This document shows, in pieces, positions 45,866 through 54,786 of a DNA stretch of 64,000 nucleotides; position 1 is the first letter of the stretch; the number at the start of each line of letters is the position of its first letter. Below the pieces are notes generated by a model that did not search any database, was not told the origin of the DNA, and saw only the letters and a list, made by a program, of their open reading frames with translations. This DNA is from Sulfuricurvum sp. (GTDB lineage: Bacteria > Campylobacterota > Campylobacteria > Campylobacterales > Sulfurimonadaceae), in the NCBI GenBank assembly GCA_024637295.1, contig JAGXFL010000011.1:1-64000 (forward strand), read 5' to 3'. Both the position numbers and the translations under genes were made by a program.

Positions 45866-45871
45866 TACAAT
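45866..45871 (+). promoter_or_regulatory. Putative -10 box of the cytochrome c gene
   Basis: TACAAT lies just after the terminator. The predicted start near 45878 gives a 25-nt leader that includes AAAGGA. Confidence 0.4.
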
Positions 45872-45902
45872 GATTACAAATACATATGAAAAAGGAAAAT
45901 GA

Positions 45903-46232
45903 ATGACAAAGTCAACTTCATTGTTGCTTGCAACAGTTGTCGCTTTTGGTATGATGGCTACAACTGCATCTGCAGATATTAAAAAAGGCCAAAAAGGCTA
46001 TTTGAAAACATGTAAAAGCTGTCATGGTAACGGTACTAAAGGTGCAGCTATGCATACACAAGCAGAGTGGGAAGATCTATTTGCTAACGGTGGTGCAAAT
46101 ATTATCCAAAAGCATGCAGGTACAAAAGCTGAAGCATTCTTTAACGGAGCATTTAAAAATTCTGCACAAGATCTTCGCGATTTCTTATTTGAATACGGCA
46201 ATGATTCGGGTAATGTCCCTTCTTGCGGATAA
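45903..46232 (+). CDS. Small periplasmic cytochrome c
   Basis: This 109-residue protein has a signal peptide (1-24) and a single haem-binding motif CKSCH at 37-41. Met50 is a candidate axial ligand, although a later Met in the usual place is absent. The C-terminus ends SCG. It resembles the small c553-like or c-type electron carriers of this phylum; its partners are unknown. It is transcribed alone between two hairpins. Confidence 0.85.
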   Translation: MTKSTSLLLATVVAFGMMATTASADIKKGQKGYLKTCKSCHGNGTKGAAMHTQAEWEDLFANGGANIIQKHAGTKAEAFFNGAFKNSAQDLRDFLFEYGNDSGNVPSCG

Positions 46233-46241
46233 GTTTTATTT

Positions 46242-46261
46242 CATCTCTCTTATGAGAGATG
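46242..46261 (+). terminator. Terminator after the cytochrome c gene
   Basis: CATCTCTC-TTAT-GAGAGATG is a perfect 8-bp stem with a 4-nt loop, 10 bp after the stop. A pyrimidine-rich tract follows. Confidence 0.65.
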
Positions 46262-46332
46262 CTTTCTCTTTATTCTTTCTTTAATTATTTTTTCCTTTCT
46301 ATATTTTAACGCTTCACAGTTGGCTAGTCAGC

Positions 46333-46338
46333 TACAAT
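46333..46338 (+). promoter_or_regulatory. Putative -10 box of the epimerase gene
   Basis: TACAAT lies 31 bp before the ATG. AAAGGG is the ribosome site. No clear -35 box is seen. Confidence 0.35.
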
Positions 46339-46368
46339 TTGTCTATCAGTGTCTATTAAAGGGTTTTA

Positions 46369-47232
46369 ATGAAGGTAGTCATTTGCGGTATGAGCGGATT
46401 TGTAGGTTCTGCTTTGCATGATTTTTTTACGGCACAGCACTATGAAGTTATTGCGCTAAGCATTCGTCCTGATACTTCTGTAGATTCTATTATCAGTGTA
46501 TTAAATGGATCTGATGTGGTCATCAATCTTGCGGGAGCGAATATATTAGGTCGCTGGAGTACTGCGTACAAAAAAGTTTTGCGTTCAAGCCGGTTAGAGA
46601 CGACGACTGCATTGACACATGCGCTAACTCATTGCTCGAATCCCCCCCATACTTTGGTGAATGCTTCAGCTGTAGGGGTATATGATTCCTATCATCAACA
46701 TGATGAGTATTCGCACCATCTTGGCACTGATTTTTTAGCGACTTTGGTTCAAGACTGGGAAGAGGCTGCCATGAGTGCCAGAGACTTGGGGACACGTGTA
46801 TGCATTATGCGGTTTGGGGTTGTATATGGTAAGGGAGGTGGGGCGATGGAAAAAATGCTTCCGCCGTTTAGATTAGGATTGGGCGGAAGAATGGGGGATG
46901 GATTTCAGATGATCTCTTGGATTCATCTGGAAGATTTGGTTCGGGCATGTTTATTTTTAATTCAAAATGAAGAGTTGGATGGGATTTTTAATTTCACAAC
47001 CCCCGAACCGATTTGTAATTTGGAGCAAACCAAAAAAATGGGGAAACAGCTTCATCGTCCGACATTTTTTAGTATGCCCGAATGGGTCGTTAAAATGCTC
47101 TTTGGGGAAGGGTCATGCGTGATGCTTGATTCAAAAGAGGTGTACCCTCGACGTCTTCAAGAAGCAGGGTTTACCTTCAGGTATCCTACATTTGACAGTG
47201 CGATGGAGCAAATTGTTCACGACCAAGAGTAA
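46369..47232 (+). CDS. TIGR01777-type NAD(P)-dependent epimerase/reductase
   Basis: This short-chain-dehydrogenase-like protein of the YfcH family has 287 residues. VVICGMSGFVGSAL (3-16) is the Rossmann glycine motif, VVINLAGANILGRW is the family signature, and RFGVVYGKGGGAMEKMLPPF is also typical. No reaction is established for the family. Its 3' end overlaps the convergent pfkA by 47 bp, which is long even for this compact genome. Confidence 0.88.
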   Translation: MKVVICGMSGFVGSALHDFFTAQHYEVIALSIRPDTSVDSIISVLNGSDVVINLAGANILGRWSTAYKKVLRSSRLETTTALTHALTHCSNPPHTLVNASAVGVYDSYHQHDEYSHHLGTDFLATLVQDWEEAAMSARDLGTRVCIMRFGVVYGKGGGAMEKMLPPFRLGLGGRMGDGFQMISWIHLEDLVRACLFLIQNEELDGIFNFTTPEPICNLEQTKKMGKQLHRPTFFSMPEWVVKMLFGEGSCVMLDSKEVYPRRLQEAGFTFRYPTFDSAMEQIVHDQE

Positions 47233-48166
47233 GTAAAGCTTCGTCTAGGGTATATGGATTTAGAGCAACTTCAGAAATACTCTTGAAGTTGAAATGACTC
47301 TTGGTGTAGCAAATTACCGAATTGTTATTTCCATTCTGCAGAGCATCGATCGCATGAGTGACAAACTGATAGGCCATCAATCTGTCGTAAACACTTGGAT
47401 TCCCTCCTCGTTGTATATGCCCTAATACACTCACACGAGACTCAAATCCTAGCTCATCTTCAAACCACCGGGCTACTTGGGAAGAATTTTTGAGACCTTC
47501 TGAGACGATGGCAATAAAATAGTCACGCCCTTTGCGTATTTGCGATTCAAAACACCCTTTATATTCATGGATATCGATAGGAATCTCAGGAATCAGACAT
47601 ACCTCTGCCCCTGAGGTAATAGCGGATACTAAAGCTAAATAGCCACAGTCTCGACCCATGGTTTCGATGACAAAAGCACGCCGAAAAGAGGAAGCGGTAT
47701 CGCGAATCGAGTCAATGGCATTTTTAATGACATTGAGTGCGGTATCAACACCAAGGCAGTAATCGGTTCCATTGATGTCATTATCAATAGTCGAGGGTAT
47801 ACCGCAAAATGCTATACCGGTTTCATTGTAAAAATGTTCCATACCGCGAAAACTGCCATCGCCTCCGAGTACAATTAATTTGCTAATCCCTTTTTGACGT
47901 AAATTTTCAGCTGCTATGGCTCGATAGGAAGCTTCTTTGAAGCGCACTGAACGTGCCGATCGGATTTTGGTTCCACCGCGTATCATAATCCCTGCTACAT
48001 CTTCGTAATGGGCTTCGCTAATGTGATCATCGATGAGCCCTTCATACCCGTTATAGACAAAAAAAGGCTGCATCCCTTTAGCATAGGTATATTCTACGAA
48101 ACGTTTGATGGCAGGGTTCATTCCCGATACATCACCTCCTGAGCAAAGAATGGCTATTTTCTCCAC
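47186..48166 (-). CDS. pfkA: ATP-dependent 6-phosphofructokinase
   Basis: The enzyme phosphorylates fructose 6-phosphate. GGDGS (101-105) has Gly where pyrophosphate-dependent enzymes have Asp, pointing to ATP as donor. STIDNDINGTD (125-135) holds the catalytic Asp, and HIQRGGNPSVYDR is the late motif. It is 326 residues long. GTG 48166 is chosen because AAAGGA precedes it; upstream codons lie within the lipoprotein gene. It is the last gene of the mla-like operon by position (13-bp overlap). Confidence 0.92.
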   Translation of the reverse strand: MEKIAILCSGGDVSGMNPAIKRFVEYTYAKGMQPFFVYNGYEGLIDDHISEAHYEDVAGIMIRGGTKIRSARSVRFKEASYRAIAAENLRQKGISKLIVLGGDGSFRGMEHFYNETGIAFCGIPSTIDNDINGTDYCLGVDTALNVIKNAIDSIRDTASSFRRAFVIETMGRDCGYLALVSAITSGAEVCLIPEIPIDIHEYKGCFESQIRKGRDYFIAIVSEGLKNSSQVARWFEDELGFESRVSVLGHIQRGGNPSVYDRLMAYQFVTHAIDALQNGNNNSVICYTKSHFNFKSISEVALNPYTLDEALLTLGREQFAPSHCQM

Positions 48167-48765
48167 AGGGTATCCTTTAGACTCGTTGTAAGCCATTGGG
48201 TGCATTGATTTGATAGTTCATGCGTTGCATTATTGAGTGCGATAACTCCACCGTTTGCATCTTCTGAGGGAGATGCTTTAGTGATAAGAAAGCGTTTGGA
48301 AGCAATTGTCTTTTTGGTTTTTGGATCAACGAGTCGGTAGGTAATATCAATAAAGCCCTCACTGTTAGAACTTTCATGAAAACGGTGATAAAATGCATTT
48401 AAATCTGATTCTAAAATCAAATCTGCCGTTGCGCTTGAAGCTGGCGGTATAAGGGCAGTAAAAAGGTTTTGATTTTCCAGTGAAGAATAAAGAGAACGAT
48501 CAATCATACTAGGAGGGGTATCGGACCATCTGCTGTATAAGTATGCTGAAATATTGGACGACCCTTTGAGGTAGTAAAACTGTGTTGATGAGAGTGAGGA
48601 GATACTTCTTGTGGCAGAGATTTTCACCGTTGCATTGATGGGTTGAGCCATAACTTGCGTTGATGTATAAGAGGGGAGGATAGTATATTCGTGTGTTGCG
48701 GGACGAAGGGTAAAACACCCTGAGAACAACAAGGAAATGAGTAGTGTAAGAGAGATGGATTTCAT
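48154..48765 (-). CDS. ABC-type transport auxiliary lipoprotein
   Basis: This 203-residue lipoprotein has a lipobox SGC with Cys at 17. The domain matches the PF03886-type partners of MCE transporters (PqiC/LptE-like fold), with YTILPS, FYYLKGSSNISAYLYSRWSDTPPSMI and a central ADLILESDLNAFYHRF strand. It would sit at the outer membrane and complete the lipid path started by mlaE, mlaF and mlaD directly upstream. The spacing to mlaD is 3 bp. Confidence 0.85.
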   Translation of the reverse strand: MKSISLTLLISLLFSGCFTLRPATHEYTILPSYTSTQVMAQPINATVKISATRSISSLSSTQFYYLKGSSNISAYLYSRWSDTPPSMIDRSLYSSLENQNLFTALIPPASSATADLILESDLNAFYHRFHESSNSEGFIDITYRLVDPKTKKTIASKRFLITKASPSEDANGGVIALNNATHELSNQCTQWLTTSLKDTLWRK

Positions 48766-48768
48766 AAG

Positions 48769-49737
48769 TTATTCTCCTGGTCCTGGATTGGGTTTGGCTT
48801 GCTTAAAGAGTAAATCAGAAGGACTTTCCCGCAGTGATTTTAGGGTAAGTTCCATTTCGTTTTGCAAGATACGAGATTGGAGTATAAGTTCATTGAGTTC
48901 AACAGTCGATTCCGCGGCGATGGAGTGAAGATCATAATCGCCGCGATTTATAGCGGTATCAATTTTATCAAGAAGGGCATTGGTCTTTTTAGAGGTTTCT
49001 CCCCATGATTTCATCGTAGGAGACAATCGCTCGCTCATGGTGACTTTAAATGTATCCATCGATGTTTTAACCGTGCCGGCAGAATCAGCTACCTTTATCA
49101 TTGCTTGATCGATATGCTGCTGTGTTTGTGCCGAATTTTTCAACAAAAGATCGATTTCATCTTGGTAGCCATTGATACGCCCAGTAAGTACTTTGAGTGT
49201 GCTTAGGGTTTGTGAAAAATTTTGAATGTTGGTATCACTCATGATTGCGTTGGTACGATCAAGGGTAACTGAGAGTTTAGTGACGACACTGCTGAGTGTT
49301 TCATCAAGTCGTTTGATAAGAGATGGTGCTGTGGGTATGGTGGCAGGATCATCTTCAGAAGAGATCAGTAGCGGTGAATTATTAGAACCACCTGCTATTT
49401 CAATGAAAGCAAGCCCCGTTATACCGAAAAATTTAAGAGTGGCAGCCGAATCGGTTCGAATAGGGGTTCCTTTCTTGATTTTTAAGATCAGTTCTACTTC
49501 TCCGCTATTATGGGGATTGATCTGAATATGTTCTACCAAGCCGACATCAACGCCATGAAATTTTACGGCGGCTTCTGGGGCAAGACCTGAAATGGATTCT
49601 GTTATATAGACTTTGTAGTGTCGGTATTGATCTTCATCGTCATTGTATTTGCCTAGCCAGAATGCAAATGCAATGAGGCAAATGGATAAGAGCAGTACAA
49701 AAAGACCTACAAGTGAGTAGTTAACCTTGGATTCCAT
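48769..49737 (-). CDS. mlaD: MCE-domain lipid transport protein MlaD-like
   Basis: This 322-residue protein has one N-terminal membrane helix (8-28), an MCE domain (about 38-118) with GLAPEAAVKFHGVDVGLVEHI and ITGLAFIEIAGG, and a long helical tail (about 150-300) that could form a tube or coiled coil. ATG 49737 has AAAAGGGA upstream. It overlaps mlaF by 17 bp. In the family it binds phospholipid in the periplasm. Confidence 0.9.
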   Translation of the reverse strand: MESKVNYSLVGLFVLLLSICLIAFAFWLGKYNDDEDQYRHYKVYITESISGLAPEAAVKFHGVDVGLVEHIQINPHNSGEVELILKIKKGTPIRTDSAATLKFFGITGLAFIEIAGGSNNSPLLISSEDDPATIPTAPSLIKRLDETLSSVVTKLSVTLDRTNAIMSDTNIQNFSQTLSTLKVLTGRINGYQDEIDLLLKNSAQTQQHIDQAMIKVADSAGTVKTSMDTFKVTMSERLSPTMKSWGETSKKTNALLDKIDTAINRGDYDLHSIAAESTVELNELILQSRILQNEMELTLKSLRESPSDLLFKQAKPNPGPGE

Positions 49738-50476
49738 ACGTTCCCTTTTGAAAAAAATAATTGATAATAGGGTGGTCGACAGCAAGAACTTCTTCAAGTG
49801 ACCCTTGTGCGATTGCCTTTTTTTCGCCTAACAGCACAAAACGATCGACGATGTGATGTATGGTATCCAAATCATGGGTTACGATGACAATGGTCAGTCC
49901 AAGAAGATCCCTCAATTGCTTGATCAATGCATCGAATTGACGTGAGCTTAATGGATCAAGCCCAGAAGTGGGCTCATCTAAAAAAAGGAGTTTTGGGTCA
50001 AGCGCAAGAGCACGAGCAAGGGCGGCTCGCTTGACCATCCCTCCGCTAAGTTGACTTGGATAAAGGTTGATGGCATGTGGAGGCAGGCCGACAAGATCAA
50101 TTTTGAGTTTAACAAGTTCATTGATCAGCTTAGTGGGAAGATTGGTATATTCTTCATAAAGTAAGGCGATGTTTTCACCTACGCTCAAAGAGGAATAAAG
50201 TGCCCCGGATTGAAACAGGACACCCCATTTACGCCGTAGATCTTGCGCATCTTGGAGCGAGAGATTAGCAATGTTTTTATCAAAAATATGGATAGAACCG
50301 CTACTGGGAGTTTCAAGCATAATCATCTCACGCATCAACGTTGATTTTCCTGATCCGCTTCCTCCTAAAAAAGCATAGATGTCGTGTTCTCGGATGGTGC
50401 AGCTGATGGAATCGTGAATAAGATTTTCACCAAATTTAGTGACAATATCACGTGCTTCGATGATAATGGGCTTCAT
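49721..50476 (-). CDS. mlaF: MlaF-like ABC transporter ATP-binding protein
   Basis: This 251-residue ABC ATPase has Walker A GGSGSGKST (38-46), signature LSGGMVKRAALARAL and Walker B LLFLDEPTSGLDP. The MVKRAALARA spelling is typical of MCE-linked ATPases. It energises the mlaE permease; its start overlaps the mlaE stop by 4 bp. Confidence 0.93.
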   Translation of the reverse strand: MKPIIIEARDIVTKFGENLIHDSISCTIREHDIYAFLGGSGSGKSTLMREMIMLETPSSGSIHIFDKNIANLSLQDAQDLRRKWGVLFQSGALYSSLSVGENIALLYEEYTNLPTKLINELVKLKIDLVGLPPHAINLYPSQLSGGMVKRAALARALALDPKLLFLDEPTSGLDPLSSRQFDALIKQLRDLLGLTIVIVTHDLDTIHHIVDRFVLLGEKKAIAQGSLEEVLAVDHPIINYFFQKGTYGIQG

Positions 50477-51591
50477 AGTTTGAGCTCTGTCAATAGAATT
50501 GAAAAAACAGCATCACAGGCAATCACCAAGAAAATGGCACTGACAACGCTTTTGGTGGTAAACAGTCCGATACTTTCTGTGTTGAGAGAGACTTGAAATC
50601 CTCGATACGTACCAACCAATGCAATCAAAATGGCGAAAAATGGTCCTTTTGAGATGCCGATAATAAAATGTTTTATGGGCAATGCCCCTTGTAAACGGTT
50701 GGCAAACTCTGTATAGGAGAGATGAGAATGGGTATTGGCGATGAGCATCCCTCCAAAAATCCCGATAATATCGGCAAAAAATATGAGCAAAGGCATAACA
50801 ATCATCAAAGCGATCACGCGAGGCCAAACTAAGAAGAGGTAAGGATGAAAACCCATAGTCTTCATCGCATCGATTTCTTGAGTCATCTTCATAGCACCTA
50901 TTTGAGCGGTAAATGCGGATGCACTGCGTCCTGCGATAACAATCGCTGTGATGAGAGGGGCAAGCTCACGCGTAAGAGAGATACCGATCATGTCGACAAT
51001 CAGGATATCTGCACCGAATTTTTGGAGTTGAACAATGCTTTGAAAAGCAACAACGACTCCTATTAAGAGTGAACTAACGGCTATGATCGGAAGTGCGTCA
51101 AAGCCTGCAGTGATGATGTGTGAAGCAATCGCGCGATAACGTATCAGCCAAGGACGCCGAATACTGTAAAGCAGGACGATAAAGGCTTCTCCTAAGAAAT
51201 GCAAAAAATTATGGATTCCTTGGAGCAAAGTATAGGTTTTATACCCTAAAGTGTAAAGGTATCCATTGGATTTTGCTACAAGGAGATCTTTCTTTGGTTG
51301 AGCGTAAAGGAGATTATACAGCTGAAGATATTCTGTTTTACTCCCAATAATCTGGGATTCAAAACCTTTTGACGTAAAGTGTTGAGAATATAAGTGCAAG
51401 AGGGCTATTCCGGCAGAATCAAGTTGCGTAACACCACTCATATCCCACGTAACAGGTGAGATCACTTCGTAAGCTTCAAGCTCATTCGCAATAGCTGCAA
51501 GATTATCAAGGGTCCATTCGCCATTACACTCAATAAGGGCACCAGACGAACCTTGTGTTATTGTAATTGTAGCATTAGATAAGCTTTTCAT
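50473..51591 (-). CDS. mlaE: STAS-MlaE fusion permease
   Basis: This 372-residue protein has an N-terminal STAS-like domain (about 5-100), with WDMSGVTQLDSAGIALLHLY, fused to an MlaE permease (about 125-370) of five to six helices. VVAFQSIVQLQKFGADILIVD and IGAMKMTQEIDAMKTMG are core motifs. In E. coli the STAS protein MlaB is separate. It is the first gene of the operon mlaE-mlaF-mlaD-lipoprotein-pfkA. ATG 51591 overlaps no other gene. Confidence 0.93.
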   Translation of the reverse strand: MKSLSNATITITQGSSGALIECNGEWTLDNLAAIANELEAYEVISPVTWDMSGVTQLDSAGIALLHLYSQHFTSKGFESQIIGSKTEYLQLYNLLYAQPKKDLLVAKSNGYLYTLGYKTYTLLQGIHNFLHFLGEAFIVLLYSIRRPWLIRYRAIASHIITAGFDALPIIAVSSLLIGVVVAFQSIVQLQKFGADILIVDMIGISLTRELAPLITAIVIAGRSASAFTAQIGAMKMTQEIDAMKTMGFHPYLFLVWPRVIALMIVMPLLIFFADIIGIFGGMLIANTHSHLSYTEFANRLQGALPIKHFIIGISKGPFFAILIALVGTYRGFQVSLNTESIGLFTTKSVVSAIFLVIACDAVFSILLTELKL

Positions 51592-51648
51592 GAGTTATTG
51601 TAACATAAGGAGATCGAATTATAGATACTTTTAGCCGTTGTCTATGTG

Positions 51649-51654
51649 TATAAT
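51649..51654 (+). promoter_or_regulatory. Putative -10 box of dacA
   Basis: TATAAT lies 54 bp before the dacA ATG in the divergent gap with mlaE. The -35 region is weak. Confidence 0.4.
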
Positions 51655-51707
51655 GTGGACTGGGTATTGCTTTATGGCAGTGATGAATACGAATTAAGGA
51701 AATAATT

Positions 51708-52517
51708 ATGACACTCATAAAAACTATCGGACTATCTCTGGCCTTTTCTATTACGACTTTTGCAAATATTGACAAGCATGAACTGGATGGGCTAAAAGTT
51801 GGGGCTTTGGTGATCAAAGATTTGAATACCAAGCATGTTCTTTATTCAAAAGATGCTGAAAAACGGGTCAGTCCTGCCAGTTTAACAAAGGTTATGACGA
51901 CAATTTTGGCAATACAAAGCGGTAAAATGGGTCAAGCCGTGACGATTACAAGGGAAATGACCAAAGTAGAGCCGACAATCGCAGGTTACAAGCGAGGGGA
52001 TATTGTTTTGATGAGCGATTTGGTCAAAGCTGCGATGATCAAATCGGACAATGATGCAGCGAAAGCCATCGCGATCTTTGTCGCAGGGGATGAAAAACGG
52101 TTTGTGAGCATGATGAACATTAAAGCTAGGCAGCTTGGCATGCATCACACCCATTTTAGCAATCCGTGCGGATACGATGGAAAGGAACAATATTCTTCCC
52201 CGAATGATTTGCTGAAAATGACCGAATACGCGATTAAGAATCCAACGTTTAATGCGATCAGCAAGCTCAACAGCCACACTTATTATGCACTTAACAAAGG
52301 CAAACTCAAGCAGTTCACCGCATATACGCACAACCGTCTGCTAAATCGCTATCAGTATGCCGTAGGGGTAAAAACAGGATTTACGAATAAAGCGGGAGCG
52401 TGTTTGATCGCCCGTGCCAAAAAAGACGGACGAGATTGTCTTATTGTGATGATGAATGCGAAAGTGGATCGCTGGAAAACGGCCAAACATATTTTTGAGC
52501 AGGTTTTGAACGCTTAA
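51708..52517 (+). CDS. D-alanyl-D-alanine carboxypeptidase (S11 family)
   Basis: This periplasmic penicillin-binding peptidase trims the stem peptide of peptidoglycan. After a signal peptide (1-19) come the three active-site motifs: SLTK (58-61), SDN (113-115) and KTG in VGVKTGFTNKAG. At 269 residues it has the catalytic domain only, without the C-terminal beta domain and membrane anchor of PBP5, so it may be soluble in the periplasm. It overlaps the convergent glycosylase gene by 4 bp. Confidence 0.93.
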   Translation: MTLIKTIGLSLAFSITTFANIDKHELDGLKVGALVIKDLNTKHVLYSKDAEKRVSPASLTKVMTTILAIQSGKMGQAVTITREMTKVEPTIAGYKRGDIVLMSDLVKAAMIKSDNDAAKAIAIFVAGDEKRFVSMMNIKARQLGMHHTHFSNPCGYDGKEQYSSPNDLLKMTEYAIKNPTFNAISKLNSHTYYALNKGKLKQFTAYTHNRLLNRYQYAVGVKTGFTNKAGACLIARAKKDGRDCLIVMMNAKVDRWKTAKHIFEQVLNA

Positions 52518-53005
52518 ATTCCATAGCGCACCAAGACTTCTTGGTATTTTTTCACCTTTTCTTCTCGTGTCATCGCTGCATATGCGGGTGAAGTAGAGGG
52601 AAGCAACACCTTCTCCACATTTAAATCCTTGTAATATTTCATAAACAGATCATAGCTCTTCTTTCCCGTAAATCCGAGGGCTTTGATTTTCGGATAATCA
52701 TGCAATAGCTTTTCAAAATCATTTGGGATACAGTTTTTCAGATTCGTATCGCTTGAATTGCTCCGTTCACAGGATGCGATCACATCCCAAAGTCCTATTT
52801 TATGAGCCAGACAAAAACTTTTTTTATCATCGTTATTTTTAAAGGTTATTCCAAATATCTCTTCCATGATCGGCCAAAAAGCGTTGCGCGCATGGGCATA
52901 ATAAAAGGATTGTTCAAAAGAAGCGATACTGGGGAAACTTCCTAAAAATAAGATTTTGGTGTGTTGATCTAGGATGGGTGAAAAGGGGTGAATATGGGTG
53001 TTCAT
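52514..53005 (-). CDS. DNA-deoxyinosine glycosylase (family 6 UDG-like)
   Basis: This 163-residue protein of the uracil-glycosylase superfamily, hypoxanthine-DNA glycosylase type, is expected to remove deaminated adenine. LFLGSFPSIASFEQSFYYAHARNAFWPIM (key parts LGSFPS and RNAFWP) is the family hallmark. LPSTSPAYAAM is the late loop. With ung at 56 kb it gives the cell two base-deamination repair enzymes in this window. Confidence 0.88.
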   Translation of the reverse strand: MNTHIHPFSPILDQHTKILFLGSFPSIASFEQSFYYAHARNAFWPIMEEIFGITFKNNDDKKSFCLAHKIGLWDVIASCERSNSSDTNLKNCIPNDFEKLLHDYPKIKALGFTGKKSYDLFMKYYKDLNVEKVLLPSTSPAYAAMTREEKVKKYQEVLVRYGI

Positions 53006-53102
53006 AATGAGTAATTTTAGCGCATTTTACCTTCCCCTAAACCATGCTTGGTTATAATTCCGCCACTAATTAATGGGGAAAACCCTCACTCAAAGGAAAG
53101 CC

Positions 53103-54638
53103 ATGAAGCGTGCATTGCTTAGCGTCAGCGACAAAAGTAACATTGTAGAGTTTGCCAAATCCCTGATTGGATTGGATTATGAGATCGTCTCTACGGGCGG
53201 AACGTTCAAAATGTTGCGTGAAGCGGGTGTGGATGCGATTGAGATCGATGATGTGACCGGTTTTCCAGAGATGTTTGACGGTCGGGTTAAAACGTTGAAT
53301 CCATACATTCATGGCGGTATTTTGTTTCGCCGTGATTTGGATGCGCATGTCAATACGGCAATGGAATACGGAATCGTTGAGATCGATTTGGTATGTGTCA
53401 ACCTTTATCCGTTTAAAGCGACAATCGAGCGTACGGATGATTTTGAAGAGATCATTGAAAACATCGATATCGGCGGTCCTGCAATGGTACGTTCTGCGGC
53501 TAAAAACTTTACCGATGTTCATATTATCACTGATCCAAGTGACTATTCTGTTCTTCTCAATGCGATCCAAAACGGTACAGACAGTATTGAGTTTCGTCGT
53601 TCATTAATGATCAAAGCGTATGAGCACACAGCATCTTATGACAGTATGATCGCCAACTACATGAACAAACGTTTTAACAACGGTATGGGTGAGAAGCAGT
53701 TTATCGTTGGAAACAAAGTAATGGATACCCGTTACGGTGAAAACCCTCATCAAAAGGGTGGTTTGTATGAGTTTGATACATTCTTTAGCAAGAACTTTAA
53801 AACGCTCAAAGGGGAAGCAAGCTTTAACAACCTGACCGATATCAGTGGTGCGGTAAAAATTGCAGCGGCATTTGGCACTGAAAATGCGATCTGTATTGTA
53901 AAACATGGTAATCCATGCGGTTTTGCGATTCGTGATAATTTGATGGATGCGTATACCGAAGCATTAAAATGCGATCCTATTTCAGCATTTGGCGGTGTTG
54001 TAGCAGTCAATGGCGTTGTGACGAAAGAACTTGCTCTAAAAATGAATGAGATGTTTCTCGAAGTTATTATTGCAGGCTCTATCGATGAGGAAGCACGTGC
54101 AGTATTTGAACCTAAAAAACGCCTCAAATTGTTTGAATATGGCAGTGAGCGCATCGTACTAAGCCGCGATGCTATCGACTTCAAACATATCGATGGTGGA
54201 TTTGTATTCCAAGACGCAGATTGTGTTGGGGCTGATGAGGTCAAAAATGCAAAATTAGTAACAACGCATACAGCAAGTGCCGCTGAATTAAAAGACGCAG
54301 AAATTGCGTATAAAGTAGCGTCATTGACCAAATCAAACTGTGTCGTCTACGTGAAAGATTCTGCGATGGTAGCCGTAGGCATGGGGATGACGTCACGTGT
54401 TGATGCCGCACGTTGTGCTTTGAAAAAAGCAGAGGAGATGGGTCTTGATGTAAGCGGTGCTGCATTGGCATCTGAAGCATTTTTCCCATTCCGTGATTCG
54501 ATCGATGCGGCTGCAGGTGCAGGTGTTAAAACGGTTATCCAACCGGGCGGTTCGGTACGTGATGATGAAGTTATCGCTGCAGCCAATGAGTATGGTATTG
54601 CATTGTATATGACAGGTATTCGTCACTTTTTACACTAA
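53103..54638 (+). CDS. purH: Bifunctional AICAR formyltransferase / IMP cyclohydrolase
   Basis: This enzyme carries out the last two steps of IMP synthesis. The N-terminal MGS-like cyclohydrolase domain (about 1-190) has [17 protein letters not shown] and ISTGGT-like [10 protein letters not shown]. The C-terminal AICAR formyltransferase domain has [20 protein letters not shown] and the final [11 protein letters not shown] block. It is 511 residues long. ATG 53103 with AAAGGA upstream is chosen over ATG 53073. Confidence 0.97.
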   Translation: MKRALLSVSDKSNIVEFAKSLIGLDYEIVSTGGTFKMLREAGVDAIEIDDVTGFPEMFDGRVKTLNPYIHGGILFRRDLDAHVNTAMEYGIVEIDLVCVNLYPFKATIERTDDFEEIIENIDIGGPAMVRSAAKNFTDVHIITDPSDYSVLLNAIQNGTDSIEFRRSLMIKAYEHTASYDSMIANYMNKRFNNGMGEKQFIVGNKVMDTRYGENPHQKGGLYEFDTFFSKNFKTLKGEASFNNLTDISGAVKIAAAFGTENAICIVKHGNPCGFAIRDNLMDAYTEALKCDPISAFGGVVAVNGVVTKELALKMNEMFLEVIIAGSIDEEARAVFEPKKRLKLFEYGSERIVLSRDAIDFKHIDGGFVFQDADCVGADEVKNAKLVTTHTASAAELKDAEIAYKVASLTKSNCVVYVKDSAMVAVGMGMTSRVDAARCALKKAEEMGLDVSGAALASEAFFPFRDSIDAAAGAGVKTVIQPGGSVRDDEVIAAANEYGIALYMTGIRHFLH

Positions 54639-54644
54639 CAGACC

Positions 54645-54663
54645 TTGCGCCTCTTTGGCGCAA
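54645..54663 (+). terminator. Terminator hairpin after purH
   Basis: TTGCGCC-TCTTT-GGCGCAA is a perfect 7-bp stem 6 bp after the purH stop. The following tract is only moderately T-rich. Confidence 0.6.
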
Positions 54664-54710
54664 CTACATATCTCCTTTTCTTCCCAATAGTATGAACTTT
54701 AATATTAAAC

Positions 54711-54745
54711 CTTGATTGCTTTTGACTCAACTAATGTGTTATACT
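54711..54745 (+). promoter_or_regulatory. HAIR-like HspR operator and extended -10 promoter of cbpA-hspR
   Basis: CTTGATT, seven bases, ACTCAAC (54711-54731) matches the HspR inverted repeat HAIR (CTTGAGT-N7-ACTCAAG) at 12 of 14 positions. An extended -10, TGT-TATACT (54737-54745), follows, so a bound repressor would cover about -20 to -41. The operator stands before the operon that encodes HspR itself, as known for this regulator. Confidence 0.75.
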
Positions 54746-54786
54746 TTTAACAGATAAAATAATTGTAATATTGATAGGATTTAAGA

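Noticed and set aside
53070-53570. Long antisense frame (about 166 codons) over the 5' part of purH
   Set aside because: purH is certain on the other strand; the frame is a codon-bias shadow with low-complexity basic content.
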